Shown here piece by piece: positions 9,533-20,549 of a stretch of DNA of 64,000 nt (positions are counted from its first letter, which is position 1; every line of letters begins with the position of its first letter). Both the position numbers and the translations under genes were made by a program. Source of the stretch: Lithodes maja (lineage: Eukaryota > Arthropoda > Malacostraca > Decapoda > Lithodidae); NCBI GenBank assembly GCA_037953745.1, contig JBAKBP010006534.1, forward strand, positions 1-64,000. The letters are read 5' to 3'. Under the pieces are notes generated by a model. That model was given only the letters and a program-made list of their open reading frames with translations. It made no database searches and was not told where the DNA came from.

Positions 9533-12500
9533 CCCTCTCCGACATATGACGCGATTTTGAGCCTATTGGGGATACTTTAAAGCCTTTGTTACCATCAGGG
9601 GTATTTAGAAACCTTTAGTTTAGTTACTTCAACCTCTGCAGTTGTCTTTGAGTTAGCTGTGTTGAGCCTATTGGGGATACTTTAAAGCCTTTGTTACCAT
9701 CAGGGGTATTTAGAAACCTTTAGGTTAGTTACTTCAACCTCTGCAGTTGTCTTTGAGTTAGCTGTGTTGAGCCTATTGGGGATACTTTAAATCCTTTGTT
9801 ACCATCAGGGGTATTTATAAACCTTTAGTTTAGTTACTTCAACCTCTGCAGTTGTCTTTGAGTTAGCTGTGTTGAGCCTATTGGGGATACTTTAAAGCCT
9901 TTGTTACCATCAGGGGTATTTAGAAACCTTTAGCTTAGTTTCTTCAACCTCTGCAGTTGTCTTTGAGTTAGCTGTGTTGAGGCTATTGGGGATACTTTAA
10001 AGCCTTTGTTACCATCAGGGGTATTTATAAACCTTTAGTTTAGTTACTTCAACCTCTGCAGTTGTCTTTGACTTAGCTGTGTTGAGCCTATTGGGGATAC
10101 TTTAAAGCCTTTGTTACCATCAGGGGTATTTAGAAACCTTTAGTTTAGTTACTTCAACCTCTGCAGTTGTCTTTGAGTTAGCTGTGTTGAGCCTATTGGG
10201 GATACTTTAAAGCCTTTGTTACCATCAGGGGTATTTATAAACCTTTAGTTTAGTTACTTCAACCTCTGCAGTTGTCTTTGAGTTAGCTGTGTTGAGCCTA
10301 TTGGGGATACTTTAAAGCCTTTGTTACCATCAGGGGTATTTAGAAACCTTTAGCTTAGTTTCTTCAACCTCTGCAGTTGTCTTTGAGTTAGCTGTGTTGA
10401 GCCTATTGGGGATACTTTAAAGCCTTTGTTACCATCAGGGGTATTTATAAACCTTTAGTTTAGTTACTTCAACCTCTGCAGTTGTCTTTGAGTTAGCTGT
10501 GTTGAGCCTATTGGGGATACTTTAAAGCCTTTGTTACCATCAGGGGTATTTAGAAACCTTTAGTTTAGTTACTTCAACCTCTGCAGTTGTCTTTGAGTTA
10601 GCTGTGTTGAGCCTATTGGGGATACTTTAAAGCCTTTGTTACCATCAGGGGTATTTAGAAACCTTTAGTTTAGTTACTTCAACCTCTGCAGTTGTCTTTG
10701 AGTTAGCTGTGTTGAGCCTATTGGGGATACTTTAAAGCCTTTGTTACCATCAGGGGTATTTAGAAACCTTTAGTTTAGTTACTTCAACCACTGCAGTTAT
10801 CTTTGAGTTAGCTGTGTTGAGCCTATTGGGGATACTTTAAAGCCTTTGTTACCATCAGGGGTATTTAGAAACCTTTAGTTTAGTTACTTCAACCACTGCA
10901 GTTGTCTTTGAGTTAGCTGTGTTGAGCCTATTGGGGATACTTTAAAGCCTTTGTTACCATCAGGGGTACGGTATTTAGAAACCTTTAGTTTAGTTACTTC
11001 AACCTCTGCAGTTGTCTTTGAGTTAGCTGTGTTGAGCCTATTGGGGATACTTTAAAGCCTTTGTTACCATCAGGGGTATTTAGAAACCTTTAGTTTAGTT
11101 ACTTCAACCTCTGCAGTTGTCTTTGAGTTAGCTGTGTTGAGCCTATTGGGGATACTTTAAAGCCTTTGTTACCATCAGGGGTATTTAGAAACCTTTAGTT
11201 TAGTTACTTCAACCTCTGCAGTTGTCTTTGAGTTAGCTGTGTTGAGCCTATTGGGGATACTTTAAAGCCTTTGTTACCATCAGGGATATTTAGAAACCTT
11301 TAGTTTAGTTACTTCAACCTCTGCAGTTGTCTTTGAGTTAGCTGTGTTGAGCCTATTGGGGATACTTTAAAGCCTTTGTTACCATCAGGGGTATTTAGAA
11401 ACCTTTAGCTTAGTTACTTCAACCTCTGCAGTTGTCTTTGAGTTAGCTGTGTTGAGCCTATTGGGGATACTTTAAAGCCTTTGTTACCATCAGGGGTATT
11501 TAGAAACCTTTAGCTTAGTTTCTTCAACCTCTGCAGTTGTCTTTGAGTTAGCTGTGTTGAGCCTATTGGGGATACTTTAAAGCCTTTGTTACCATCAGGG
11601 GTATTTATAAACCTTTAGTTTAGTTACTTCAACCTCTGCAGTTGTCTTTGAGTTAGCTGTGTTGAGCCTATTGGGGATACTTTAAAGCCTTTGTTACCAT
11701 CAGGGGTATTTAGAAACCTTTAGTTTAGTTACGTCAACCTCTGCAGTTGTCTTTGAGTTAGCTGTGTTGAGCCTATTGGGGATACTTTAAAGCCTGTGTT
11801 ACCATCAGGGGTATTTATAAACCTTTAGTTTAGTTACTTCAACCTCTGCAGTTGTCTTTGAGTTAGCTGTGTTGAGCCTATTGGGGATACTTTAAAGCCT
11901 TTGTTACCATCAGGGGTATTTAGAAACCTTTAGTTTAGTTACTTCAACCTCTGCAGTTGTCTTTGAGTTAGCTGTGTTGAGCCTATTGGGGATACTTTAA
12001 AGCCTTTGTTACCATCAGGGGTATTTAGAAACCTTTAGTTTAGTTACTTCAACCTCTGCAGTTGTCTTTGAGTTAGCTGTGTTGAGCCTATTGGGGATAC
12101 TTTAAAGCCTTTGTTACCATCAGGGGTATTTAGAAACCTTTAGTTTAGTTACTTCAACCTCTGCAGTTGTCTTTGAGTTAGCTGTGTTGAGGCTATTGGG
12201 GATACTTTAAAGCCTTTGTTACCATCAGGGGTATTTAGAAACCTTTAGTTTAGTTACTTCAACCTCTGCAGTTGTCTTTGAGTTAGCTGTGTTGAGCCTA
12301 TTGGGGATACTTTAAAGCCTTCGTTACCATCAGGGGTATTTAGAAACCTTTAGTTTAGTTACTTCAACCTCTGCAGTTGTCTTTGAGTTAGCTGTGTTGA
12401 GCCTATTAGGGATACTTTAAAGCCTTTGTTACCATCAGGGGTATTTAAAAACCTTTAGTTTAGTTACTTCAACCTCTGCAGTTGTCTTTGAGTTAGCTGT

Positions 12501-12807
12501 GTTGAGCCTATTGGGGATACTTTAAAGCCTTTGTTACCATCAGGGGTATTTAGAAACCTTTAGTTTAGTTGCTTCAACCTCTGCAGTTGTCTTTGAGTTA
12601 GCTGTGTTGAGCCTATTGGGGATACTTTAAAGCCTTTGTTACCATCAGGGGTATTTAGAAACCTTTAGTTTAGTTACTTCAACCTCTGCAGTTGTCTTTG
12701 AGTTAGGTGTGGGCAGAAAACTAATTTTGGAGGTAATTATAAGAGTGAGAGAACTCTATTTCTTATTGCTAATCTGGCAACCTCTGCGTCATATGAACGT
12801 GAAAGGG
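9533..12807. mobile_element. TTAA-flanked MITE with internally amplified satellite
   Basis: TTAA lies at 9529-9532 and 12808-12811. The left terminus reads CCCTCTCC then ATATGACGC; the right terminus in reverse complement reads CCCTTTCACG then ATATGACGC, a clear terminal inverted repeat. Between the arms are about 30 tandem copies of a 105-bp unit. The copy at 46201-46417 has matching arms (CCCTCTCACG and GACGC), the same right arm (GGGCAGAAAACTAATTTTGG...) and one core unit. The 3.3-kb object is therefore best read as a 217-bp MITE whose core was amplified in place. Confidence 0.88.
9557..12710. repeat. 105-bp satellite array, about 30 units
   Basis: Each unit begins TTGAGCCTATTGGGGATAC and ends GAGTTAGCTGTG; spacing between successive starts is 105 bp (for example 9663, 9768, 9873). 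Units are over 95% identical by eye. Diagnostic variants are TTTAGAAA versus TTTATAAA, AGCTTAGTTTC, and one 5-bp insertion near 10970. Variant order suggests that multi-unit blocks were duplicated (the AGCTTAGTTTC units at 9932 and 10352 lie 420 bp apart). It is non-coding. Confidence 0.95.
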
Positions 12808-12927
12808 TTAACAGACAGACAGACAAACAGACAGATATAATGAACCAATACCCCGTGTGGTCGAATAACTGTATATTAAAGTGTTCATATGTGTTTTATG
12901 AATATAGTTATGGTCGAGCAGTCGTCA

Positions 12928-13376
12928 CCACGCACCCCCACACTCTTGGTATTCCCACACCCCCACAAAATCGGTATTATCCACACCTAGGCTCCCCACA
13001 CAATCGATATTCCCACACCCCCACACACTCTCACACTATCGGTATTACCCACACCTAGGCTCCCCCCCCCTCCCCCACACACACAATCGGTATTCCCACA
13101 TCCCCACAAAATCGGGATTCCCACACTCCCACACAATCGGTATACCCACACCCCCACACTACCGATATTACCCACACCCAGGCTCCCCACACTCCCACAC
13201 TACCGATATTACCCACACCCAGACTCCCCACACTCCCACACTATCGGTATTACCCACACCCCCACACTACCGATATTACCCACACCCAGGCTCCCCACAC
13301 TCCCACACTACCGATATTACCCACACCCAGACTCCCACACTACCGGTATCCCCACACAATCAATATCACCCACACC
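12928..13376. repeat. Degenerate CA-rich minisatellite
   Basis: Irregular units of about 40-45 bp read roughly TCGGTATTACCCACACC...GGCTCCCCACACTCCCACAC. Many carry CCGATATT or its near complement TCGGTATT. The antisense Gly/Val reading frame at 12987-13190 is a repeat artefact. Confidence 0.8.
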
Positions 13377-13447
13377 CAGCTATCAAATATTATAACCCTT
13401 CCCAAACTGTGCTACTGGTGTTATTATCATGATAGCATTATTACACC

Positions 13448-13636
13448 CAGGGTCGTATTGGTGGATGTCATGGCTGAAATTTGGTCAGTGTTATTTGTTT
13501 CTATGTGAGTGAGGGAGACAAAAGGGTCGTATTAGTTGATGTCATGGTTGAAATTTGGTCGGTGCTATTATGGTGGGGTTTTTTCCAGTGCTATTAGGGT
13601 TTTTTCTTTGTTTCTATGTGAGTGAGGGAGACACAC
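13448..13636. repeat. Imperfect tandem duplication
   Basis: GGGTCGTATT...GATGTCATGGCTGAAATTTGGTC at 13450-13493 recurs at 13525-13560, and TTTCTATGTGAGTGAGGGAGACA recurs at 13498 and 13611 (cited as positions). It is a local duplication of about 75-110 bp with no coding signal. The remaining bases to 13744 show nothing recognisable. Confidence 0.7.
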
Positions 13637-13744
13637 ATCAGAACTGCCTGTAGCGAGTGCCTCCCCCAGAGTTGAAAGAGTGACAGGGCCAAAATAAAGG
13701 GACGTTAGAGCCAAAATGCTTGGACACACGGAGTTTGAAGCAAT

Positions 13745-14690
13745 TTAAGTCATAGGAAGAGGGAAAGACTGAATCTGGGAGAGTTCCAGAGATCAGCTGT
13801 TGAATAGATGAACGACTGAGAGTAACGTTTCACTCTTGGGTTGGAGATTTGCACAGAGTAGGGATGGGATTGAGTTGCAAGACGGGTACCACGTACCCTA
13901 CGTAGAGGAGGTGGTATACACTGTGAGAGCTCTGAGGAACATTGATTATTGTAGTAGCGATAGAATAGCGAGAGATATGCAACATTGCGGCGAAGAGAGA
14001 GAGATTGCAAAGAGTTGGTGAGTGGATGGGAATTAGGCTAATGATACGAAAGGGCTTCCTTTCTACTTTGTCTAGAAGTGCGGTGTGAGAGGATCCTTCC
14101 CACACATGTGAACAATACTCAATACAAGGACGCACTGTGCCTCTGTACAGAGCAAGAAGCTGCGCAGGGGTAAAGAACCCCTTGAGGGCGGTTGAGCACA
14201 CCCAGCTTCTGGGAGCTGCCTTAGCAAGACTGGTAATATGGTCCTTCCAAGTGAGAGCAGAAGAAAAAGTGACACCAAGAATATTGAGAGAAGATGAAGG
14301 GTTGATGATTGTATTGTTGAAGATGAAGGGATAGTCCGCTGGAGGTCCTGACGGGTAGTAAGATGTAATAATGGGTTTTGGAAGTTAAAGGCAACAAGAT
14401 TTTCTCTGCCCCAATTGGAAATAGTAGTTAAATCAGAAGATAAGTGTTGCATGCTTCATTACGTTTGTCTTTGAGGGATTGCTGGCTGGGGCGTTCAGGA
14501 AAACTAATTGAGTGGTGTAAGGTAGAGTCGTCTGCATATGAATGGATGGAACTGGAGGTACAGTTGAGATCATTTATGAAAATTAGAAAGAGAATAGGAG
14601 ATAGGACAGAGCCCTGAGGAACACCGGAGTTGATAGGATGAGGAAGTGAATGATGGCCGTCCACAACCGCAGCTATGGAACGGCCGGAAA
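13745..14690 (-). pseudogene. Decayed LINE RT and C-terminal region, antisense
   Basis: Read on the minus strand, 14428-14664 encodes SGVPQGSVLSPILF and, further on, YADDSTLH, the RT motifs that surround the catalytic aspartates. Downstream frames (14072-14452, 13830-14201, 13750-14010) carry the thumb/C-terminal pattern GTVRPCIEYCSHVW, then RRNVAYLSLFYRYY and LWNSP, typical of Jockey/CR1-type LINEs. The pieces lie in different frames, so at least three frameshifts have occurred and the endonuclease is missing. It is a 5'-truncated, dead insertion unrelated in detail to the other LINEs in this window. Confidence 0.75.
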
Positions 14691-14789
14691 AGAATTAGAG
14701 ACAAAGGCACAGATGGAGGGATAGAAACCGAAGGAGGGTGGTTTAAAAATTAAAAGATTTATGCCAGACTCTTGAGAAATCCGTGTTGA

Positions 14790-15425
<636 letters not shown>

Positions 15426-15461
15426 CATACTGCTAACATCAATTTTTTTTTTTTTTTTTTT

Positions 15462-15935
15462 TTCAGGCATAAATTTGTGTTCTATTGCTAACATATTTTT
15501 TGTGATTTACAGCCATAATATTCTTTTTGTGATTTACAGGCATTAATTGTACCATATTGCTAACAAATATTTTTTGTTACTGTACTGTATACTGTTTTCC
15601 AGTTTTTTCACTAGGCTACATTAACCCTCTCCCACTTTTTTTTTCCAGTAAATTTTGTAACAAATTTCTAGTCCATTTGTGATTTTCAGGCTTTAACTGT
15701 GTCATACTGCTAACATAAATTTTTGTTTTTTTCAGGCATAAATTGTGTTCTATTGCTAACATATTTTTTGTGATTTACAGGCATATTAATTTTATCATAT
15801 TGCTAACAAATTTTGTTGTGAATTTCAGGAATTAATTGTATCACATTGCTAACATACATTTTTTGTGATTTTCAGGCTTTAATTGTACCATTTTGCTAAC
15901 ATAAATTTGTGTGATTTTCAGGCATATTGTGATTA
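15462..15935 (+). repeat. Imperfect tandem repeat in the CR1-like 5' leader
   Basis: Units of roughly 45-60 bp follow the pattern TTCAGGCATTAATTGT...TATTGCTAACA...TTTTTGTGA and repeat about eight times up to the start of ORF1. Each unit ends in a polypyrimidine tract plus CAG. The second CR1-like copy lacks this leader altogether and has a different repeat there. Confidence 0.75.
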
Positions 15936-15942
15936 TATCGTC

Positions 15943-16935
15943 ATGGCGCCGCAACGAACCTGCACGAGTTGTTCCGGTAAATTTGGCCCTACCATGTTTG
16001 TTGATACTGATGTCCAAATTTGTAGATTTTGCCAGCTCCGAGAGAAGATTGCGGATGAATTGAATGCAGCTCACCGCAAGATCGATGCCCTGACTACGAA
16101 GCTTGAATCCCTTCAAGAATTTGCCACACTCAACGTAGGAGTGCCCTCGGCCCAAGAAACCACTACTATGTCAACCGCCATTCCAGTGCATACAGTACCG
16201 GTACCCACACCAGCAGCTACCTTAGATGTTGCAGATAATAATAATGACTCTACTCTCACTCCCCCCCAGGACAACTTTCAGTTAGTGAGAAACAATGTCC
16301 ATCCCAGTACCAGTACCAGGAAGGTCATCCCGACAACATGCCAAAACCGCTTCAAAATTCTGGCTATTGAAGAGGAAGAGGAAACGGAAGAAGTTCGGCT
16401 TGTGGGCGACTCCATGGTCCGTGGCCAACTAACCGAGTTCTGCGCCAGGGCACCCAGGACCAGAAAGCGATTCTGTATCCCAGGTGGCGGCGTGGACGAC
16501 ATTGTTGCGGCTCTGGAAGAGGTTTCTAGTCTCGCCCCCGCAAGCACTACGTACGTCATCCACGTTGGATCTAACGATGTCCAACGGACGCGGTCAGAGG
16601 AACTACTTTGCAAGTACCGGCGGCTGATCAGGTCCTTCAAGGAAAAATCTAATAGAATCTTAATTTCAGGAATTGTTCCCCGGATTGATGTAGAAAACCG
16701 ATTCTACAACATAGCTACCAGTACAAATCGCCGACTAGCCAAACTCTGCAGGGAGGAGAACATCGGCTTTGTCGACACGTGGGATAATTTTTACTATGAT
16801 AAATCTTTGTTTTCAGGAGATGGTGTACATCTCAATGAAGTAGGAGCTGCACGTCTTGGTCGTCTGCTGAACGATGCAGTCAAGGATTTCCGTTCAAAAA
16901 ACGGGGTCAACCAGACCCAAGACAGGGTAGTGTAA
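15943..16935 (+). CDS. CR1-like ORF1: zinc-finger and SGNH-esterase protein
   Basis: This 330-residue protein is counted from ATG 15943, the first methionine before the conserved N-terminus (an upstream non-ATG extension exists but looks like leader). C7, C10, C27 and C30 form a C-x2-C...C-x2-C zinc motif, followed by a coiled-coil stretch (about 31-62) and a low-complexity linker. The second half is an SGNH hydrolase: GDSMV with nucleophile S157, GSND at 209-212, and DGVHLN with D293 and H296. An esterase-type ORF1 is known from CR1 elements, where it is thought to act with RNA and membranes in the ribonucleoprotein; that role is inferred here. ORF2 follows 65 bp later. Confidence 0.88.
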   Translation: MAPQRTCTSCSGKFGPTMFVDTDVQICRFCQLREKIADELNAAHRKIDALTTKLESLQEFATLNVGVPSAQETTTMSTAIPVHTVPVPTPAATLDVADNNNDSTLTPPQDNFQLVRNNVHPSTSTRKVIPTTCQNRFKILAIEEEEETEEVRLVGDSMVRGQLTEFCARAPRTRKRFCIPGGGVDDIVAALEEVSSLAPASTTYVIHVGSNDVQRTRSEELLCKYRRLIRSFKEKSNRILISGIVPRIDVENRFYNIATSTNRRLAKLCREENIGFVDTWDNFYYDKSLFSGDGVHLNEVGAARLGRLLNDAVKDFRSKNGVNQTQDRVV

Positions 16936-17000
16936 GTCAAATACGAACTGAAAATTCAGACAATGCACAATCAGTAACATCCAACTCTAATACTCTTAAG

Positions 17001-19799
17001 GTGTTTTATGTAAATGCTCGTAGCATACGCAATAAATTTTCAGATCTAGAGGAAATCGTGTTTACAGAACATTATGATATAATCGGCATTACAGAATCTT
17101 GGTTAAATACGGAAGACAGAGACTTTTTAGCCGAATATACGCTTCCTGGTTATACAATGTTTGAGAAAAGTCGGATCAATAGAAATGGAGGAGGAGTTCT
17201 GTTTTTTATAAAGGAAAGTCTTAATCCCGTCTTAATGTCAAAACCTCAAATTGCGAATATAGACATATCTTACGTACTATTAAATAATAAACGAGGAACT
17301 AAAATAACACTAGCTTTATTATACAGACCCCCATCTCAATCAGTGCAAACTGACAGTGAAATTTATGAACAAATTGCAGAAATAACTAACATACAAGATA
17401 CCGTAATTCTTGGCGATTTCAACTTACCCGTGACTAAATGGGGCGATATTCTTACTTCACACTCTGGACACGACCTCTATGCTAACTTGCAAGAGAGTTC
17501 ACTTTTTCAATTTGTACAATCTCCGACCCGTGGTAATAATGTGCTTGACCTTGTACTCGCAACAAAAGAAGAATTAATAGAGAATTTGAATGTTGGTGAT
17601 GAATTCAGTAACAGCGACCATCGTACGATAACTTTCACTTTAAAGTTTACTAGTAACAAATCAAATAGCAGCATTGAGAAAGTCCCTAATTTCAAGAAAG
17701 CAAATTTTCATAAACTTAAATCAAAACTTAAAGAAACTGACTGGAGCTTTCTGACTAACAATAACGACATAAATACATCTTGGGAGTGTTTCACAACCAC
17801 TTACCTTAAGGCAGTGCAAGACTGCATACCATCGAAAATACGGCGTCCAGGCCAAAATGATAAGCCCAAATGGTGGAATAAAGATATTTCAGACTGTCTG
17901 CTTGCTAAAAAATTTGCTAATGATAGATTAAAATCCTCACAAAATGACGAAGAACGGGTGAAATTTGTAGAGCTACGACGCAAAGCCAAAAAGTTAATTA
18001 AGCAAAGTAAAAAGACCCTGGAGTTACATGTTGCGAATCAAAGTAAAACAAACCCGAAAGAATTCTATAGTTATATCAGAAAGAAAAAAGTAGTTACTTC
18101 AACTGTTGGACCGTTAGTCGATGAAAATGGAGAATACACCAAAGACGAAGTACAAATGAGTAATGCCCTCAATACCTTCTTTGCATCAGTTTTTACAACC
18201 GAAGACCTCAGTGATATCCCTACACCATCGCCGATTCAGATTGATAATTCAGATGTTCTAAGCAATATCACCGTTACAGAGAGAGAAGTATTGAATTGTT
18301 TAGATAAACTCAAGGTAAATAAAACGCCTGGACCTGATACAATCTCACCTAGAGTTCTAAAGGAAGCTAAGGATGAGCTCTCCAAACCACTGACATTGCT
18401 ATTCAATGAATCCTTGCAGTCTGGGACTATGCCTGATCAGTGGAAGCTAGCCAACGTAACACCGATATTCAAAAAAGGCAGCAAATCCCTACCCAGTAAC
18501 TATCGTCCAATTAGCTTAACATCAATTGTATGTAAAATGCTAGAAACGGTCATAAGAGACAGACTCGTAAATCACTTAGAGGCAAATAACTTACTTAAAG
18601 ATACTCAACACGGCTTTCGTAAAAAACGTTCCTGTTTAACAAACCTCTTAGACTTCTTCCACGATATCTTCAACCTCTACGATGAGAGTAAAGCTGTAGA
18701 TATTATATACCTTGATTTTCAAAAGGCCTTTGACAAAGTTCCCCACAAACGATTACTGCTAAAACTAAAAGCGCATGGAATACAAGACGGTGTGTTGAAA
18801 TGGATAGAAAATTGGCTCAGCGACAGAAAGCAAAGAGTAGTCATAAACGGTAAGGCATCTAAATGGACCAATGTAAGTAGTGGGGTACCCCAGGGATCGG
18901 TACTAGGACCAATTCTCTTTCTAATTTACATCAACGACATAGATGAGGGTCTCACCTGTACAGTCTCGAAATTTGCTGACGATACAAAAATTGCAAATAG
19001 CGTACTCTCAAAAGAACAAGTTGACGATATGCAACACAATCTAGATAAATTGTCATGTTGGGCCCAAATTTGGCAAATGAGTTTCAATGCGGATAAATGT
19101 AAAGTACTACATATCGGATACCTAAATGAGAAAGCAAACTATTCGATGAATGGCACTCAGCTTAAGAATGTAAACAAAGAAACCGATCTGGGAGTAACAA
19201 TATCGAGTAACCTAAAACCGAGTCAACAATGTTCAGAAGTTGTTAAGAAGGCAAACAAAATAATTGGCTTTATAGGCAGGTCATTTGAGCATAAATCCAA
19301 AGATGTTATCCTAACCCTTTACAATTCCTTAGTCCGCCCTCTTCTGGAATACTGCGTTCAATCCTGGTGCCCTTATTACCAAAAAGATATAAACAAGCTA
19401 GAACGAGTTCAACGTAGAGTTACCAAAATGATACCTAGCCTAAAGAACAAACCATACGAAGAGCGTCTTAGAGAATTAAATCTATTTCCTTTAACCCAGC
19501 GCAGATTAAGAGGCGACTTAATTCAAGTGTTCAAAATCATCAAAGGCATCGACAATATGAACTGTAGTAAGTACTTCACTATCGACCAATCTAATTACAC
19601 GCGGGGAAACGGTTGCAAAATTATTGGTAAATCTTTTAACTCACACGAATCTAAGAATTTCTTCTTCAATCGAGTTGTCAACTTGTGGAATGGGCTTCCC
19701 CGAGACGTTATAGACTGCAGCACCGTTGATTCATTTAAACTCCGCTTAGACAAATATCTCGCATCAAACCCGCGACTGACTGCGTTTGTAAATGAATAA
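17001..19799 (+). CDS. CR1-like ORF2: APE endonuclease and reverse transcriptase
   Basis: The open frame of 932 codons from this point carries an AP-type endonuclease (N5 in VNARS, E32 in ITESWL, GDFN at 138-141, SDH at 205-207). This is followed by an RT with the NYRPISLTS, LDFQKAFDKVPH, GVPQGSVLGP and FADD (658-661) motifs and the usual C-terminal region (RRLRGDLIQVFKIIKG). All expected catalytic residues are present. There is no in-frame ATG just upstream: the frame is open back past the ORF1 stop at 16933-16935, and the listed first codon is GTG. ORF2 may thus start by frameshift, reinitiation or a non-AUG codon. The protein nicks target DNA and primes reverse transcription of its own RNA. 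Confidence 0.9.
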   Translation: MFYVNARSIRNKFSDLEEIVFTEHYDIIGITESWLNTEDRDFLAEYTLPGYTMFEKSRINRNGGGVLFFIKESLNPVLMSKPQIANIDISYVLLNNKRGTKITLALLYRPPSQSVQTDSEIYEQIAEITNIQDTVILGDFNLPVTKWGDILTSHSGHDLYANLQESSLFQFVQSPTRGNNVLDLVLATKEELIENLNVGDEFSNSDHRTITFTLKFTSNKSNSSIEKVPNFKKANFHKLKSKLKETDWSFLTNNNDINTSWECFTTTYLKAVQDCIPSKIRRPGQNDKPKWWNKDISDCLLAKKFANDRLKSSQNDEERVKFVELRRKAKKLIKQSKKTLELHVANQSKTNPKEFYSYIRKKKVVTSTVGPLVDENGEYTKDEVQMSNALNTFFASVFTTEDLSDIPTPSPIQIDNSDVLSNITVTEREVLNCLDKLKVNKTPGPDTISPRVLKEAKDELSKPLTLLFNESLQSGTMPDQWKLANVTPIFKKGSKSLPSNYRPISLTSIVCKMLETVIRDRLVNHLEANNLLKDTQHGFRKKRSCLTNLLDFFHDIFNLYDESKAVDIIYLDFQKAFDKVPHKRLLLKLKAHGIQDGVLKWIENWLSDRKQRVVINGKASKWTNVSSGVPQGSVLGPILFLIYINDIDEGLTCTVSKFADDTKIANSVLSKEQVDDMQHNLDKLSCWAQIWQMSFNADKCKVLHIGYLNEKANYSMNGTQLKNVNKETDLGVTISSNLKPSQQCSEVVKKANKIIGFIGRSFEHKSKDVILTLYNSLVRPLLEYCVQSWCPYYQKDINKLERVQRRVTKMIPSLKNKPYEERLRELNLFPLTQRRLRGDLIQVFKIIKGIDNMNCSKYFTIDQSNYTRGNGCKIIGKSFNSHESKNFFFNRVVNLWNGLPRDVIDCSTVDSFKLRLDKYLASNPRLTAFVNE

Positions 19800-20015
19800 C
19801 TTTATTGTATACCCCCCTCAGTTACTAACCCATCTGTCCCCTACTAACTTCCTAATCCTGCCACGGACATTAGTTCTAGGGTAGTAGTTCCCTTTCCAAT
19901 GTTCCCTTACCCACTCTAAACCACTGTTTGGACACTTGATCCTCAGTGTTTTGGAGGACAAGCAGCCTAGAAGGGTCACTAGACCTGTTGTTGCTTGATT
20001 TCCTTTGTACTCCTT

Positions 20016-20103
20016 TGTACTCTCTCTCTCTCTCTCTCTCCTTCTGTTTCATATGTTAGTAGGGTGATATATTACTTCACGGTCATGTTACATTAATATT
20101 ATC

Positions 20104-20157
<54 letters not shown>

Positions 20158-20217
20158 CTGTTTCATATGTTAATAGGGTGATATATTACTTCACGGTCAT
20201 GTTACATTAATATTATC

Positions 20218-20260
<43 letters not shown>

Positions 20261-20261
20261 C

Positions 20262-20297
<36 letters not shown>

Positions 20298-20358
20298 ACT
20301 TCTGTTTCATATGTTAATAAGGTGATATATTACTTCACGGTCATGTTACATTAATATT

Positions 20359-20420
<62 letters not shown>

Positions 20421-20525
20421 TCTGTTTCATATGTTAATAGGGTGATATATTACTTCACGGTCATGTTACATTAATATTATCCCTTCTCTCTCTCTCTCTC
20501 TCTACTTCTCTTTCTACTTCTGTTT
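20016..20525. repeat. Compound minisatellite: about 65-bp unit separated by (TC)n
   Basis: A conserved unit (CTTCTGTTTCATATGTTAAT...GGGTGATATATTACTTCACGGTC...TTAATATTATCC) occurs four times, at about 20041, 20154, 20296 and 20418. Long (TC)n runs separate the copies. A fifth, truncated unit stops at CTTCTGTTTCA and joins directly to GGCATATTGTG, the start of CR1-like copy 2. Confidence 0.88.
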
Positions 20526-20549
20526 CAGGCATATTGTGATTATATCGTC

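Larger units (their letters stand above)
15462..20015 (+). mobile_element. CR1-like LINE, copy 1, apparently full length
   Basis: The element comprises a repetitive 5' leader (15462-15942), ORF1 (15943-16935), ORF2 (17001-19799) and a 3' UTR of about 215 bp ending in tandem TCCTTTGTAC. Both reading frames are uninterrupted and all endonuclease and RT catalytic motifs are present, so it may be recently active. Its 5' boundary is uncertain because the leader is an imperfect tandem repeat. The 3' end runs into (TC)n. Copies with the same 3' end lie at 8448-9106 and, broken, at 20526-23137. Confidence 0.88.

Noticed and set aside
9557..12710. Possible CRISPR-like array because of regular repeats
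   Set aside because: Repeats are contiguous 105-bp units without unique spacers, in a clearly eukaryotic context.
12840..13058. 72-codon frame
   Set aside because: Its second half lies in the CA-rich minisatellite and the rest has no recognisable feature.
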